53,510 nucleotides of DNA from Oligoflexia bacterium (GTDB lineage: Bacteria; Bdellovibrionota_C; UBA2361; JAFLCA01). Below the pieces are notes generated by a model. The model saw nothing but the letters and a program-made list of their open reading frames with translations, searched no databases and was not told the DNA's origin. Location of the stretch: positions 1 through 53,510 of the forward strand of contig JAIBBV010000021.1 in NCBI GenBank assembly GCA_019694465.1, given 5' to 3'. A program made the position numbers and the translations under genes. Positions 1 to 7,959 of the stretch are shown here, piece by piece (the stretch's first letter is position 1; every line of letters starts with the position of its first letter).

Positions 1-3
1 TTT

Positions 4-40
4 GGGCTGCCGGGGAAACCTGAGCAGCCCATTTTTATTT
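4..40 (+). terminator. Rho-independent terminator of an upstream gene
   Basis: GGGCTGC (4-10) pairs with GCAGCCC (24-30) across a 13-nt loop and is followed by ATTTTTATTT. It would end a plus-strand gene that lies before the window. Confidence 0.75.
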
Positions 41-202
41 AGAGCTTGCGAAAATGGCCTAGGCGAACTTAACGGGCTCCGATCGTAAGAAAAGGCGCGG
101 CGATCCACTTCTTTTTGGTGCGTGCTCTTAATCATTCGCAAATGCTTTTTGGCTAGCGCGCTATAGCAGCCTGCTATTATTGCGAGTAGTATACCTGCAT
201 AT

Positions 203-1039
203 ATGGGCACCCTAACCAACCCTTATAGCTCTTACTTAGCCTTCCTGTGCAGGAGAGCAGTTTTGACCTGCGCAGCCCTAGCAGCTCTATCCTCTGCAGC
301 ATGGGCTGACTCATGGCGCACACTGGGCGCAGACCTCGAGTTGCTACAGCGCGGGTCCCAGAGCGCTTCCCTATTTTCGTCTCAGCTCTCTTTCTTTCGT
401 ACCCGGCTTGTTGATTTTGAAGCCCGCATTATTAGAGCGCGTGATTTTGGGAAACAGCGCATGTCAGTGGCAAGTTTATGTAAACTTGCGCATGCAGCAC
501 TATGCATTAATGCGAGTTTTTTTGATGAGAATGGTGAGCCGCTAGGGCTAATAATTCAGCGCGGCATTAAGATTCAACCAATGCAAAAGGGAGGATCGCT
601 ATTAACCGCTGTACTGGCATTCAATCGAACCGAAGTTGAAATAGCTAGTCGACAGGACTTTGTAGTTGGTGCCACCCTGGAAGGAATTCAGGCTGGTCCT
701 CGGTTAATTAGCAAAGGCAAGCCAGTGAGCGGCATTAAGGATCAGGCCCGATCTCGCCGCTCAATTGCGTGCATTGATGAGCGAAGGCGCCTAGTCCTGA
801 TGATAACTTCTTCGAATTTTGGAGGGCTGACGTTTCCTGAGTTGCAGACTGAGCTGCTGCACTCTGATATCGGTTGCGTAGACGCCATCAATTTAGATGG
901 CGGTGGGTCCTCTCAGCTATTTTTAGATGCAGATATTCCGCATGCAAATGATGGACTGGAAGAGCTTTCAATAGTTGGGCGAGACGAAGTTCCTGTAGCT
1001 CTTGCCTTGCTTCCTAAGCTTTCCCATAACGAGAATTAA
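203..1039 (+). CDS. Secreted phosphodiester glycosidase-like protein (NAGPA/DUF2233 family)
   Basis: This 278-residue protein resembles the phosphodiester glycosidase (NAGPA) domain family, whose members remove N-acetylglucosamine or similar caps from phosphodiester-linked sugars or envelope polymers. Family signatures seen are NASFFD (about 103-108), GPRL (about 165-168), the RRSIACID strand (about 185-192) and INLDGGGSSQ (about 229-238), the usual C-terminal active-site loop. Residues 15-36 are hydrophobic and end in SSAAWA, which fits a signal peptide, so the protein is probably exported. It stands alone, with a terminator before it and 323 bp after it. The fold assignment is solid; the substrate is unknown. 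Confidence 0.8.
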   Translation: MGTLTNPYSSYLAFLCRRAVLTCAALAALSSAAWADSWRTLGADLELLQRGSQSASLFSSQLSFFRTRLVDFEARIIRARDFGKQRMSVASLCKLAHAALCINASFFDENGEPLGLIIQRGIKIQPMQKGGSLLTAVLAFNRTEVEIASRQDFVVGATLEGIQAGPRLISKGKPVSGIKDQARSRRSIACIDERRRLVLMITSSNFGGLTFPELQTELLHSDIGCVDAINLDGGGSSQLFLDADIPHANDGLEELSIVGRDEVPVALALLPKLSHNEN

Positions 1040-1362
1040 TTGCCTGGCCAATGCTTCATCAGCGCTAAGCATGCGGAGTTTCAGGGTAATGCTTTGAATC
1101 TTACTTGCCCTAATGTTGTAGTAGCTTAGTTGCTATAACTAGCTTAAAATAACCCAGTCATAGATTAGTAAATATAGTGCACTCTGAGTTGTTCAGAGTG
1201 ATTAGAACTTATCCACAGAGCCTGTTGATACTTTGTGGATTGACAGATCTACCTGCGCAGATTAGCTTCGCTTAAGTAAGTTAGCGACTGCATGAAGTTT
1301 TTTCGCTAACGGTGTGCAGGTTAGTCATAAGGTGAGTAGTAATTTTCGTTGATGGGGACGGT
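1040..1362. other. Intergenic region with three inverted repeats and one DnaA-box-like 9-mer
   Basis: No gene is seen in these 323 bp. They hold an 8-bp stem CACTCTGA/TCAGAGTG with a 5-nt loop (1180-1200). A TTATCCACA 9-mer, identical to the consensus DnaA box, lies at 1209-1217; its ATCCACA core is inverted at 1234-1240 (TGTGGAT). GTTAGCG (1280-1286) is repeated inverted as CGCTAAC (1304-1310). None has a T-run, so they look like protein-binding sites more than terminators. Confidence 0.5.
1280..1310. promoter_or_regulatory. Inverted repeat, possible operator for the MerR-like gene
   Basis: GTTAGCG-N17-CGCTAAC lies about 50 bp upstream of the GTG start of the MerR-like gene. Its spacing and position would suit an autoregulatory site for a dimeric regulator. 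This is inference from position and symmetry only. Confidence 0.3.
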
Positions 1363-1902
1363 GTGAGCGCGGACGTTGACAGTCAACTCTTAGAGCGGGA
1401 ATTTACCGCAAAAGACGTACAGGCGATTCTTCGTAGTCTTACGGGAGGCACGGAACGAATCGGCCTGGCGTTATTGAACTACTATGCTCGTACAAACCTT
1501 GTTCCGTGCACCGGCAAGACATTGTCGCGTGGTAGGAACAAGTATTCTTATTGCGATTTAATTTTGTTGTGCTGGCTATTTCGCATGAAGCGAGAGGGCC
1601 TTCCTGTGAATCGCTTCCGTCGAGGTATCGACTATCTTCGTAAGCGCCTGCCAAAGCTTTTCAAGGACCCGACCGACATGGTGCTACTCACAGACGGTCG
1701 GCAGTTATTCACAAAGCATCGCATCCAAGACAAAGGTCAAATTGCCGAAGTTCTAACTGGGAAGAAGGCTGGACAGTATGTTTGGATGTACGCGATAGGC
1801 TCGCTAATTGAAGAAGTCGAGAAGATTATAGCTGAGCTTAATGCTGCAAAGGCTGAGGAATCTAAACAAGTTCAGCGTCAAGGCGAGCGCCAAGCTGCCT
1901 AA
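1363..1902 (+). CDS. MerR-like DNA-binding regulator
   Basis: The 179-residue protein starts with GTG, preceded by GGGGAC. Residues 16-100 resemble a MerR-type winged helix: FTAKDVQAIL, then an NYYARTNLVP segment and KYSYCDLILL. The charged C-terminal part (150-179) looks helical and could be a dimerisation coil. No metal-binding cysteine cluster like that of MerR itself is seen, so the effector is unknown. Three inverted repeats lie directly upstream. The next gene, a tiny DUF5989-like protein 127 bp downstream on the same strand, may be cotranscribed. Confidence 0.65.
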   Translation: MSADVDSQLLEREFTAKDVQAILRSLTGGTERIGLALLNYYARTNLVPCTGKTLSRGRNKYSYCDLILLCWLFRMKREGLPVNRFRRGIDYLRKRLPKLFKDPTDMVLLTDGRQLFTKHRIQDKGQIAEVLTGKKAGQYVWMYAIGSLIEEVEKIIAELNAAKAEESKQVQRQGERQAA

Positions 1903-2029
1903 GATACCGTCTATAAGCACGTCTTTTGCGACTAGCAGTAATGGTCGGAGGGGGTTGTGTTATTTACCGAGTAGGCTATGGTCTTTGTGCCAGAAGATTA
2001 AAACTCGGCTTTTTGTGAGATCCTGAATT

Positions 2030-2206
2030 ATGGCACGTAGCGAAACTAGCAAATCATCAACGATAAAGCAGCTATTTGCGCTCCTGATGGAGAAGAAGGC
2101 TTGGTGGATGATCCCCATGGTCTCAGTATTTCTTCTGCTGGGAGTTTTGTTGGTGCTCACTCAAAGCAGTGGAGCACTATCCCCGTTCATTTACGCATTA
2201 TTCTAA
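2030..2206 (+). CDS. DUF5989-like small membrane protein
   Basis: A 58-residue reading frame from ATG 2030 to TAA 2204-2206. A basic N-terminal segment is followed by a KKAWWMIPM motif, one hydrophobic helix (about 28-45) and the ending SPFIYALF. This matches the pattern of DUF5989 proteins (a KKWWLLP-type turn, one transmembrane helix, APFIYTLF-type end), which are typically about 50 residues. The function of the family is not established. The ribosome-binding site is weak, so the exact start is uncertain. It follows the MerR-like gene and ends just before a convergent gene pair. Confidence 0.7.
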   Translation: MARSETSKSSTIKQLFALLMEKKAWWMIPMVSVFLLLGVLLVLTQSSGALSPFIYALF

Positions 2207-2240
2207 AAGCGTGCGGTAAAGTTAGGCGCAGCACTTCGCT

Positions 2241-2259
2241 TAGCTCGCAATACGAGCTA
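2241..2259. terminator. Hairpin between convergent genes
   Basis: TAGCTCG/CGAGCTA forms a 7-bp stem with a 5-nt loop between the DUF5989-like gene and the minus-strand FlhB-like gene. There is no clear T-run on either side, so terminator activity is only suggested by position. Confidence 0.35.
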
Positions 2260-2313
2260 GTTAGGTTTGCCTAGACAATTTCGCATAGGCCCAGAGTCTA
2301 ACTTAAACGCCAG

Positions 2314-2661
2314 CTATTTAACTTGCTTGCTCATAACAGGCGTTAGCTCTGGGTGGGCTTTCTGAAACTCGCAATCAGTGTGATAGAGGAAAGAAATTAT
2401 TTCGGCCACTAGCTTGTATGTGTTGGGGCTAATATGCGCCCCAACACTTAAATTCGACAACATCTCAGTGAGAGTAGCGTCTTCCTGGATAGGAATTTCA
2501 TGCTCTTTGGCCAAGGCTAGAATTTGACGTGCAATCTCTCCTGCCCCGGTCGCCACTATTCTAGGCAGCTCGTCTAGCTCAGCATATTGTAGCGCAACAG
2601 CATGCTCACGCTTGCGTGCTTCTGGTTCGATTTCACTCTGATTGGGGCGATCGCTGCTCAT
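2314..2661 (-). CDS. FlhB C-terminal-domain-like protein (FlhX/YlqH type)
   Basis: This 115-residue protein resembles the part of FlhB/EscU that remains after autocleavage. Residues 20-95 (AVALQYAELDELPRIVATGAG, then IARQILALAKEHEIPIQED) align with the post-NPTH portion of the real FlhB encoded at 48899-49993. The membrane domain and the NPTH cleavage motif are absent. Such FlhB_C paralogues occur in many flagellated bacteria and can partly stand in for the FlhB cytoplasmic domain in export-substrate control. It starts 6 bp after the stop of an unknown gene, so the two form an operon. Confidence 0.75.
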   Translation of the reverse strand: MSSDRPNQSEIEPEARKREHAVALQYAELDELPRIVATGAGEIARQILALAKEHEIPIQEDATLTEMLSNLSVGAHISPNTYKLVAEIISFLYHTDCEFQKAHPELTPVMSKQVK

Positions 2662-2667
2662 GCTGTT

Positions 2668-3138
2668 CTAGAGTTGCTCGCCCTGAACACGCTCGCGCTC
2701 CTTCACCAACTCATTCGGGAGCCGCCAGCCACCTGGCTTTGGTTGCTCATCACTACCGAATAGTAGCGAATTAGATCGCTCATAGTCGTATAGGGCGTCA
2801 ATGAAATTTAATGTAGACCGAGCGGCGTACTCATGAATAAAGAAATTCAGCGAGCGGCTGGCATGTGCCACAGCTCGGTTGATGTCTCGATCCACGGGCA
2901 CCATATTATCGCCATTGTCTACGAATACTTGCCGAAAGCGCTTGGCTAGCTCTTCCGCTGTGGTTGATTCATCCCACGACATGGTTTCGATAATTCGGTG
3001 TGCACGTGTGCGCTTTGACTCACGTAGTACGATAAACCTAGCTACGAAAGCGGTTCTTCGCGCTTGAATAACTGACAAAGTCTGCTCGTCACCCTGAGGC
3101 TTGGGTGCGCTATCCGATCTAAACGCCGCATGCTGCAT
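2668..3138 (-). CDS. Hypothetical protein, operon partner of the FlhB-like gene
   Basis: I do not recognise this 156-residue protein. It is soluble-looking, with no signal peptide or membrane segment. Its middle (about 45-130) appears helical and contains the TTAEELAKRFRQVF and LNFFIHEYAARSTLNFIDAL stretches. Tight coupling to the FlhB-like gene suggests a flagellar or export-related role, possibly as a small regulator or chaperone, but that is guilt by association. It is too short and lacks the composition expected of the hook-length protein FliK. Confidence 0.6.
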   Translation of the reverse strand: MQHAAFRSDSAPKPQGDEQTLSVIQARRTAFVARFIVLRESKRTRAHRIIETMSWDESTTAEELAKRFRQVFVDNGDNMVPVDRDINRAVAHASRSLNFFIHEYAARSTLNFIDALYDYERSNSLLFGSDEQPKPGGWRLPNELVKERERVQGEQL

Positions 3139-3444
3139 ATGATGCCTAACTCCTCAAAAATCCAGGGCGTATCAAATAGATCGACAGTTGTTCGGAGTGG
3201 CTTAACTGGTTTTCATCCTCTCAATCTAGTTAATTAGCCACAATGTCAGCCAAGCCGCGGAGCATCAGCAATAATTTCGAATAGTTATGTGGCCGGCTAG
3301 TTGAGGTTCAAGCTTCCCCCCTCAATCACTCTTTGCCCTTCAAATGCCGGATTCATTGCCTGCTCATTTCAAATTACTACCCACAAAGAACGAGCCATGT
3401 GAGCTGTAGAAAAGTGCCCTGACCTAGTTCATAATCCCAAGCGC
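3139..3444. other. Intergenic region between divergent genes
   Basis: These 306 bp separate the minus-strand unknown gene from the plus-strand RibBA-like gene, so they must carry promoters for both. I see no convincing -35/-10 pair, sigma-54 site, long repeat or small gene in them. Confidence 0.4.
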
Positions 3445-4572
3445 ATGGATTCCCCCGCCCAACATTTTTTGAACAACTTTCGCCTCACTCGTCTGGGTGT
3501 TCTGCTAGACGATTCTAATCCCCCTGGCCGAGCAGCTTTGTGCGCACCAGCCCAGGCATGCGCTCATGATGAGATGAACCGCATTATTAATCTTAGCGGT
3601 GGAATAGTATTCGTCCCACTAAGCCCAGAACGGGCCGCAGCTTTTACTCTCGCCAAGATGCCAAGGGCTAGTCTAGCGGGAGATGGTTTTCATAACAGCG
3701 CCCTCAATTCTTCTGTATCAGTTGAGGCTCGTGAGGGGGTGTCGACTGGCATTAGCGCCGCAGATCGGGCGCGCACTGTGAGTATATTGGGAGAGGCTCA
3801 GCCAGTCGCACGTAAGTTAGTTACACCGGGCCATATTTTTCCGATCGAAACTCGTCCTGGAGGAGTCTTGGTGCGAAACTCCCTGCATGAGGGCGCCCTA
3901 GATGTCACAACTTTGGCCGGCTTCAGCGACGCAGCGATATTAGTAGACCTAATCGGACCTAGTGGCGAGTATCTGTCGGCCGAAGCTGCAGCTCTGCTTG
4001 CAAAAAGAGAGGGGCTACCGGTCCTGAGTCTTAGCCAATTGGTTAGACACCGGTTGCAAAGTGAGCGCCTTGTTCAACGTGTAGCGGAGGCGCGTCTACC
4101 AACCCGCCTCGCGGGGGAGCTGCGCTCATTTGTCTATCGCTCTCATTTATTCGAAGGCGAACATGTTGCGCTGGTTAAGGGCAACGTCGAAACCGACGAG
4201 CCCATCCTAACTCGCGTCCAACCTGAATTTACCTTTGGGGACGTTTTCGGTGGCAACTCTCCGGCTAGCAGGAACACTTTGCTAGGAGCGATGAAAGCGA
4301 TTGGAGATCGTGGTCGGGGAGTCCTGATTTACCTTCGCCGCACCGAACTTGGTGAATTGCGGCGACAAGTGGCAACATGGAAAGAATGCGTCGATGCGCA
4401 GTCCCCGAGCCTAATGCGACAATATGGAATTGGCGCTCAGATTTTACGTGACCTGGGCGTATCCAGGATTGAACTAATGACAAATTCAAAGCGCCATCTT
4501 GCAGGGCTACAACCTTTTGGACTCCAAATCACATCCCAAGTCCCAGTTCCTACAATATCGGAGCCCCTATGA
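3445..4572 (+). CDS. Degenerate RibBA-like protein (probable pseudoenzyme)
   Basis: This 375-residue protein aligns end to end with bifunctional RibBA: 3,4-dihydroxy-2-butanone-4-phosphate synthase followed by GTP cyclohydrolase II. Family hallmarks kept are VEAREGVSTGISAADRARTV, PGHIFPI, GGVLVR and, in the second half, YGIGAQILRDLGV plus LMTNS. Catalytic motifs are gone. The DDEDRENEGD stretch reads DDSNPPGRAA, the GHTEA motif reads SLHEG, and the CEL glutamate is aspartate. In the cyclohydrolase half, the zinc cysteines of RVHSEC and RCDCG are replaced (RVQPEF and SPASR), and QEGRGIGL reads RTELGELR. It should therefore catalyse neither reaction. It overlaps the HD phosphohydrolase gene by 4 bp, so a partner or ligand-binding role is plausible. 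Confidence 0.8.
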   Translation: MDSPAQHFLNNFRLTRLGVLLDDSNPPGRAALCAPAQACAHDEMNRIINLSGGIVFVPLSPERAAAFTLAKMPRASLAGDGFHNSALNSSVSVEAREGVSTGISAADRARTVSILGEAQPVARKLVTPGHIFPIETRPGGVLVRNSLHEGALDVTTLAGFSDAAILVDLIGPSGEYLSAEAAALLAKREGLPVLSLSQLVRHRLQSERLVQRVAEARLPTRLAGELRSFVYRSHLFEGEHVALVKGNVETDEPILTRVQPEFTFGDVFGGNSPASRNTLLGAMKAIGDRGRGVLIYLRRTELGELRRQVATWKECVDAQSPSLMRQYGIGAQILRDLGVSRIELMTNSKRHLAGLQPFGLQITSQVPVPTISEPL

Positions 4573-5837
4573 CCCAAATAAGTTTCGCTGATGTGGTTCA
4601 TCAGTCTCTTACTTTTGATACCAGTGACCCAGCACAAGCATTGGTGCTGCGCCTTCTGGACCAGCGCTGGGTGCAGCGACTTCGAGACATCAGTCAAACA
4701 GCCAATACACGGCTTCTATATATGTTCTCGGAACACTCTCGCTTTGGGCATAGCTTAGGCGTAGCCTACCTTGCTTGCGCCCTAATGCAGAATCTCGGCC
4801 GCAACAACCCACAACAAATCGAGCGCTTTCGCCTACCCGTAGCTGCAGCTGCCCTGCTGCACGATATCGGTCATTTAGCGCCGGGCTCACACACAGGCTG
4901 GCGCACCTGGTTTCCTGACGCTCCCGATCAGCATGAGTCGATTGCCACACGGATTATTCTTGAAGATGCGCAACTACGCGCCACGCTGGACTCCATAAAG
5001 CCTGGCACAGCCGAGGAAACCATAGCTATTCTGGACGAGGCCAACACAGTTCCTGCTTGGACCTGGGAGATTATATCTGGTGGTGGTTGGAACGTAGACC
5101 GAGGCAACTGGTGCATAGTTGACAGCGTAATGGCAGGTGTCAGCTATGGACGTTACAATATCCCCGCCCTTACTGAGTCGATAGAAATAAGCGACTCAGG
5201 ACATCTGGTTTTACGTGAAAACCGATTGGACGCAATGATGCACTTCGCCGTATCACGCCATGCCATGTACCGTCAGATGTATCAACATCGCGTGCTGCTG
5301 GCCGCGGATACAATCAACCGCGCAATTGCCCAGCGCGCTAGGGACATCCGGAACTCGCTGACATTTTGCGATGACACTATGGATGCGGTCTTGGCGGCAA
5401 AGACCTCCAGTGAGCTGTCCCTAGATAATATTTATAATATGCGTGAAGCCTGGTGGCGCTATCATCTGTTGCGCTGGTCGCAGGAATCAGATCGCATTTT
5501 GAAGGATTTGTCCTCTCGTCTCCTGGAACGGCGTCTGTTCAAAACAATTCGCCTGTCCAGCGAGGCAAGTTCTAAGGCGATAAGAGAACGAGCTGAAGAG
5601 TTAGCGCGCCAAGCTGACTTTGATCCACGCTACTACGTTCATCCAATTTCAACCCTCGACGTGCATCAGTCTGATTATGAAAAATCTATGCTAGTACAAA
5701 TGGACGATGGTAGCATCCGTGAGCTGCATCAGGCGGATCCGCTCCTAACCTCTCTGCTCAAGGAGTCGCATAGCCATCAGCGAACTTGGCTGGCAGTCCC
5801 GGCCGAAATTAAGCAAAAACTTGGCAAAGACCGTTAG
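4569..5837 (+). CDS. HD-domain phosphohydrolase (SAMHD1/dGTPase-like)
   Basis: This 422-residue protein has the full set of metal ligands of HD hydrolases: H61 in SRFGHSLGVAYLA, H98-D99 in LLHDIGHLAP, and a distal D185 in WCIVDSVMAG. H122-E123 matches the second His-Glu found in SAMHD1-type enzymes. Relatives hydrolyse dNTPs to nucleosides and triphosphate, or act on other phosphoesters. The true substrate here is unknown. Translation is coupled to the dead RibBA gene through an ATGA overlap, which suggests a complex or shared pathway. In some bacteria dNTPases of this class contribute to phage defence; that is only a possibility here. Confidence 0.8.
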   Translation: MTQISFADVVHQSLTFDTSDPAQALVLRLLDQRWVQRLRDISQTANTRLLYMFSEHSRFGHSLGVAYLACALMQNLGRNNPQQIERFRLPVAAAALLHDIGHLAPGSHTGWRTWFPDAPDQHESIATRIILEDAQLRATLDSIKPGTAEETIAILDEANTVPAWTWEIISGGGWNVDRGNWCIVDSVMAGVSYGRYNIPALTESIEISDSGHLVLRENRLDAMMHFAVSRHAMYRQMYQHRVLLAADTINRAIAQRARDIRNSLTFCDDTMDAVLAAKTSSELSLDNIYNMREAWWRYHLLRWSQESDRILKDLSSRLLERRLFKTIRLSSEASSKAIRERAEELARQADFDPRYYVHPISTLDVHQSDYEKSMLVQMDDGSIRELHQADPLLTSLLKESHSHQRTWLAVPAEIKQKLGKDR

Positions 5838-5878
5838 CGCTCATCAGATTCGATGCGATTGAAGCAGACTGTGCGTTT

Positions 5879-5905
5879 AGCTCCAGGCCCCTGAGTGGCC
5901 TAGCT
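5879..5905. terminator. Imperfect hairpin between convergent genes
   Basis: AGCT-cc-AGGCC pairs with GGCCT-AGCT around a 7-nt loop, between the stops of the HD gene and fliW. It could serve either strand but lacks a clean T-run. Confidence 0.35.
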
Positions 5906-5911
5906 GCCCAA

Positions 5912-6403
5912 TTATGACTTTTTCTTCTCAGAGTCCTCGGCACTACCCGCTTCATTCTCTGCCCACAATGGGAAACGCGTGGAATAGCGTGCATCATCAA
6001 AAATAACCTGCGCGCCACGCCGATTCTTAAGGTTTACAAAGAGTGGGGCTTTCAAATTTGCAGTGGTAGCTTTTGGATCTGGTCTGACCGTGACGATCAC
6101 CAAGATGGCAAACTCATCACCCTGCCTAAAGTCGCACTCACGATTGTTGTAGGGGGGCTTAACTTCGTAGCTCGGCCCAAACTCAAATCCATCAACAACG
6201 ACAAACGCCAAACTTGGGTCATCTATGGAATGCAGCCATGAGAATGGAGGCTTGTGCTCAAGCAACACAAAACGGTTTGCGTTGGGGAAGCCGATTAAGC
6301 CCTGCGGGAATTCAATGATGCTCTCGGTAGGCACCTCAAGCTCGCCGAACCGCGAGCTCTTCAGCGTGAACATGCCACCCTTTTGTGCCTTCTCGTCAAC
6401 CAT
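5912..6403 (-). CDS. fliW: Flagellar assembly factor FliW
   Basis: A 163-residue FliW: it begins with the typical KSSRFGELEVP, then IEFPQGLIGFPNANRFVLLEH and the PLFVNLKNRRGAQVI strand near residue 125. FliW binds CsrA and also flagellin, so that free flagellin levels control CsrA repression of flagellin translation. The start is supported by GGAGGA upstream. The ATG lies 2 bp after the csrA stop, so the pair is translationally coupled, which is the classic csrA-fliW arrangement. An acidic/lysine tail (about 150-163) extends slightly past the usual core. Confidence 0.95.
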   Translation of the reverse strand: MVDEKAQKGGMFTLKSSRFGELEVPTESIIEFPQGLIGFPNANRFVLLEHKPPFSWLHSIDDPSLAFVVVDGFEFGPSYEVKPPYNNRECDFRQGDEFAILVIVTVRPDPKATTANLKAPLFVNLKNRRGAQVIFDDARYSTRFPLWAENEAGSAEDSEKKKS

Positions 6404-6405
6404 CT

Positions 6406-6765
6406 CTATTCTTCCTCCTTCTCCCCAGGGCCTTTGTTACGCTTCCGGCGCACAATTACCTGAGGCTGAGGAGTCCGTTCACGCGGCATAGCCGCCAAAC
6501 TCTTTCCTCCCGGGACTTCAGAATGTTTTCTGCCAGCCCAAGCAGAAGTCAGTGTTTCAAGTCCGGCATCGGAGGCCAAGGCAGCTTCAGCTGCTTTCTT
6601 ATTTTCCTCCAAAATTTGGAGGTAAATTTCTTCGCGATATATCCTAAGCTCCGGCGGTGCATCAATTCCTACTCGGATCTGATGGCCTTTAATCTCAACT
6701 ATGGTGACCTTTACGTTGTCGCCAATGTAGAGACTTTCACCTGGCTTTCGCGTCAATATGAGCAT
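6406..6765 (-). CDS. csrA: Carbon storage regulator CsrA with a long C-terminal tail
   Basis: The protein is called from the internal ATG at 6765 (MLILTRKPGES), the canonical CsrA start; an upstream in-frame codon would add 11 unlikely residues. Residues 1-60 form the whole CsrA fold (LTRKPGESLYIGDNVKVTIVEIKG region, GIDAPPELRIYREEIY). CsrA normally has 60-80 residues; here the frame continues to 119 with a hydrophilic tail rich in Arg, Lys, Pro and Glu. CsrA dimers bind GGA motifs in mRNA leaders and repress translation, especially of flagellin. It is paired with fliW and lies downstream of flgK-flgL. Confidence 0.95.
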   Translation of the reverse strand: MLILTRKPGESLYIGDNVKVTIVEIKGHQIRVGIDAPPELRIYREEIYLQILEENKKAAEAALASDAGLETLTSAWAGRKHSEVPGGKSLAAMPRERTPQPQVIVRRKRNKGPGEKEEE

Positions 6766-6937
6766 TGTTCCTGCCCGCCTTCCCTGGCCTGAATACACTG
6801 ATTCCTACGAAATTTAGATTCGCAGAGAATGCTTGGAGATTTACAATAGTTACGTAAAATCAACAATCTGGCTTTTTGTGCTACTTAGTCCCTAGTTTAA
6901 GCGGCGCACGCAATTCAAACGCTGGTTGCCAGCTCAG

Positions 6938-6957
6938 GGTCTGTCTTAGCGCAGACC
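6938..6957. repeat. Hairpin in the csrA upstream region
   Basis: GGTCTG/CAGACC with an 8-nt interior lies 15 nt past the flgL stop and about 170 nt before csrA. It may mark the end of the flgK-flgL transcript, but no T-run follows on the minus strand. The rest of the 207-bp gap shows no recognisable promoter. Confidence 0.3.
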
Positions 6958-6972
6958 ACGATATAGGGCTTT

Positions 6973-7959
6973 CTATAGCAGATCGGCGATACTCTGATTC
7001 AGAACCTTTGCGCTAACGGTTAAAGAAGCTTGGAGCACGGTCTGGGCCTGCTGCAGCTCCGTGGCTGAAGTTATGATGTCTGCATCTTGCAATGTACCCA
7101 GCACCGCCTGGGCATTGTTCTTGGTCATACTAAGCAATGCCTCAGCGGTATCAATGCGAGTTTGTCGACCGCTTAGCGACACTCGCTCCGGTTCTATGTT
7201 AGTGGCACGCGCTGTCTCCAACAGGTCCATCGCATTTTGAATGTCGTCTGTTTGTTGTGAAAATTGCGAAGGGAAGTTGTACGCCGTGCCACCGCCAGTT
7301 GGAGCTCCTGATGCTGGCAGAGTAGAATATCCAGCCAGCGAGCGTCCTAGGCGCTCCAGGGCTTGAATAGATCCGTCAAAGATCTGATTACCAGGAGTAT
7401 TAACGGTAATCGCTAGGTCCTCGGTTATATTTACGCTACGTGTAATGGCTGTCCCGGTCTCGTTGTCAAAGACATAGCGGACGGAGGCATTACCACTCGA
7501 CGGATTAGTGTAGGTATTCCCATCGTAAGGCGGATCGTCGTCATCCGCACCGCCCCAAACGTATTTGCCTTGATACTTTGAATTAGCAATCGTCACCAAG
7601 TGATCACGCAACTGAAATATTTCTTCAGAAAGCTGAGCACGGGCTGTTGAGGAGTTTGTCTCATTGGCACCCTGCGCTGCAACCTCCTTGGCACGGTTCA
7701 AGATGTCTGCAACTTGCGCTAGCGCATCTTCTTGGAACGAAAGAAAGCTTTTTACGTTGGCTGTACGATTGCTGTAACCCTCTATGCGTTTTAAGGTATT
7801 TTGATAATCCGAGATGATAGCCGCTTGATCTGAGTCTTTGGGATTGCGCACCTTAACGCCAGTGTCAACCTCATTGCTCAGGACGGAGACACGTTCACGA
7901 TTACGATTAATGTGATCGAGATTGATGCGTGCAAGCTGTCCTTCAGTTATTCGCGTCAT
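6973..7959 (-). CDS. flgL: Flagellar hook-filament junction protein FlgL
   Basis: A 328-residue FlgL (HAP3) that joins hook and flagellin filament outside the cell. The flagellin-like N-terminus begins MTRITEGQLARINLDHINRNRERV, with coil-forming heptads to about residue 120. The C-terminal coil is NNAQAVLGTLQDADIITSATELQQAQTVLQASLTVSAKVL-like. The middle D2-type region (about 130-240) is variable. It overlaps flgK by 4 bp, so the two junction proteins are made from one message, probably from the sigma-54 promoter upstream of flgK. Confidence 0.93.
   Translation of the reverse strand: MTRITEGQLARINLDHINRNRERVSVLSNEVDTGVKVRNPKDSDQAAIISDYQNTLKRIEGYSNRTANVKSFLSFQEDALAQVADILNRAKEVAAQGANETNSSTARAQLSEEIFQLRDHLVTIANSKYQGKYVWGGADDDDPPYDGNTYTNPSSGNASVRYVFDNETGTAITRSVNITEDLAITVNTPGNQIFDGSIQALERLGRSLAGYSTLPASGAPTGGGTAYNFPSQFSQQTDDIQNAMDLLETARATNIEPERVSLSGRQTRIDTAEALLSMTKNNAQAVLGTLQDADIITSATELQQAQTVLQASLTVSAKVLNQSIADLL

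Noticed and set aside
1209..1217. TTATCCACA as evidence for a replication origin
   Set aside because: Only one exact box and one partial inverted copy are present, with no AT-rich unwinding element and no dnaA, dnaN, gidA or similar gene nearby; a 9-mer can occur by chance in 53 kb.
6385..6792. 135-residue plus-strand frame opposite csrA
   Set aside because: It is fully antisense to the clear csrA gene.
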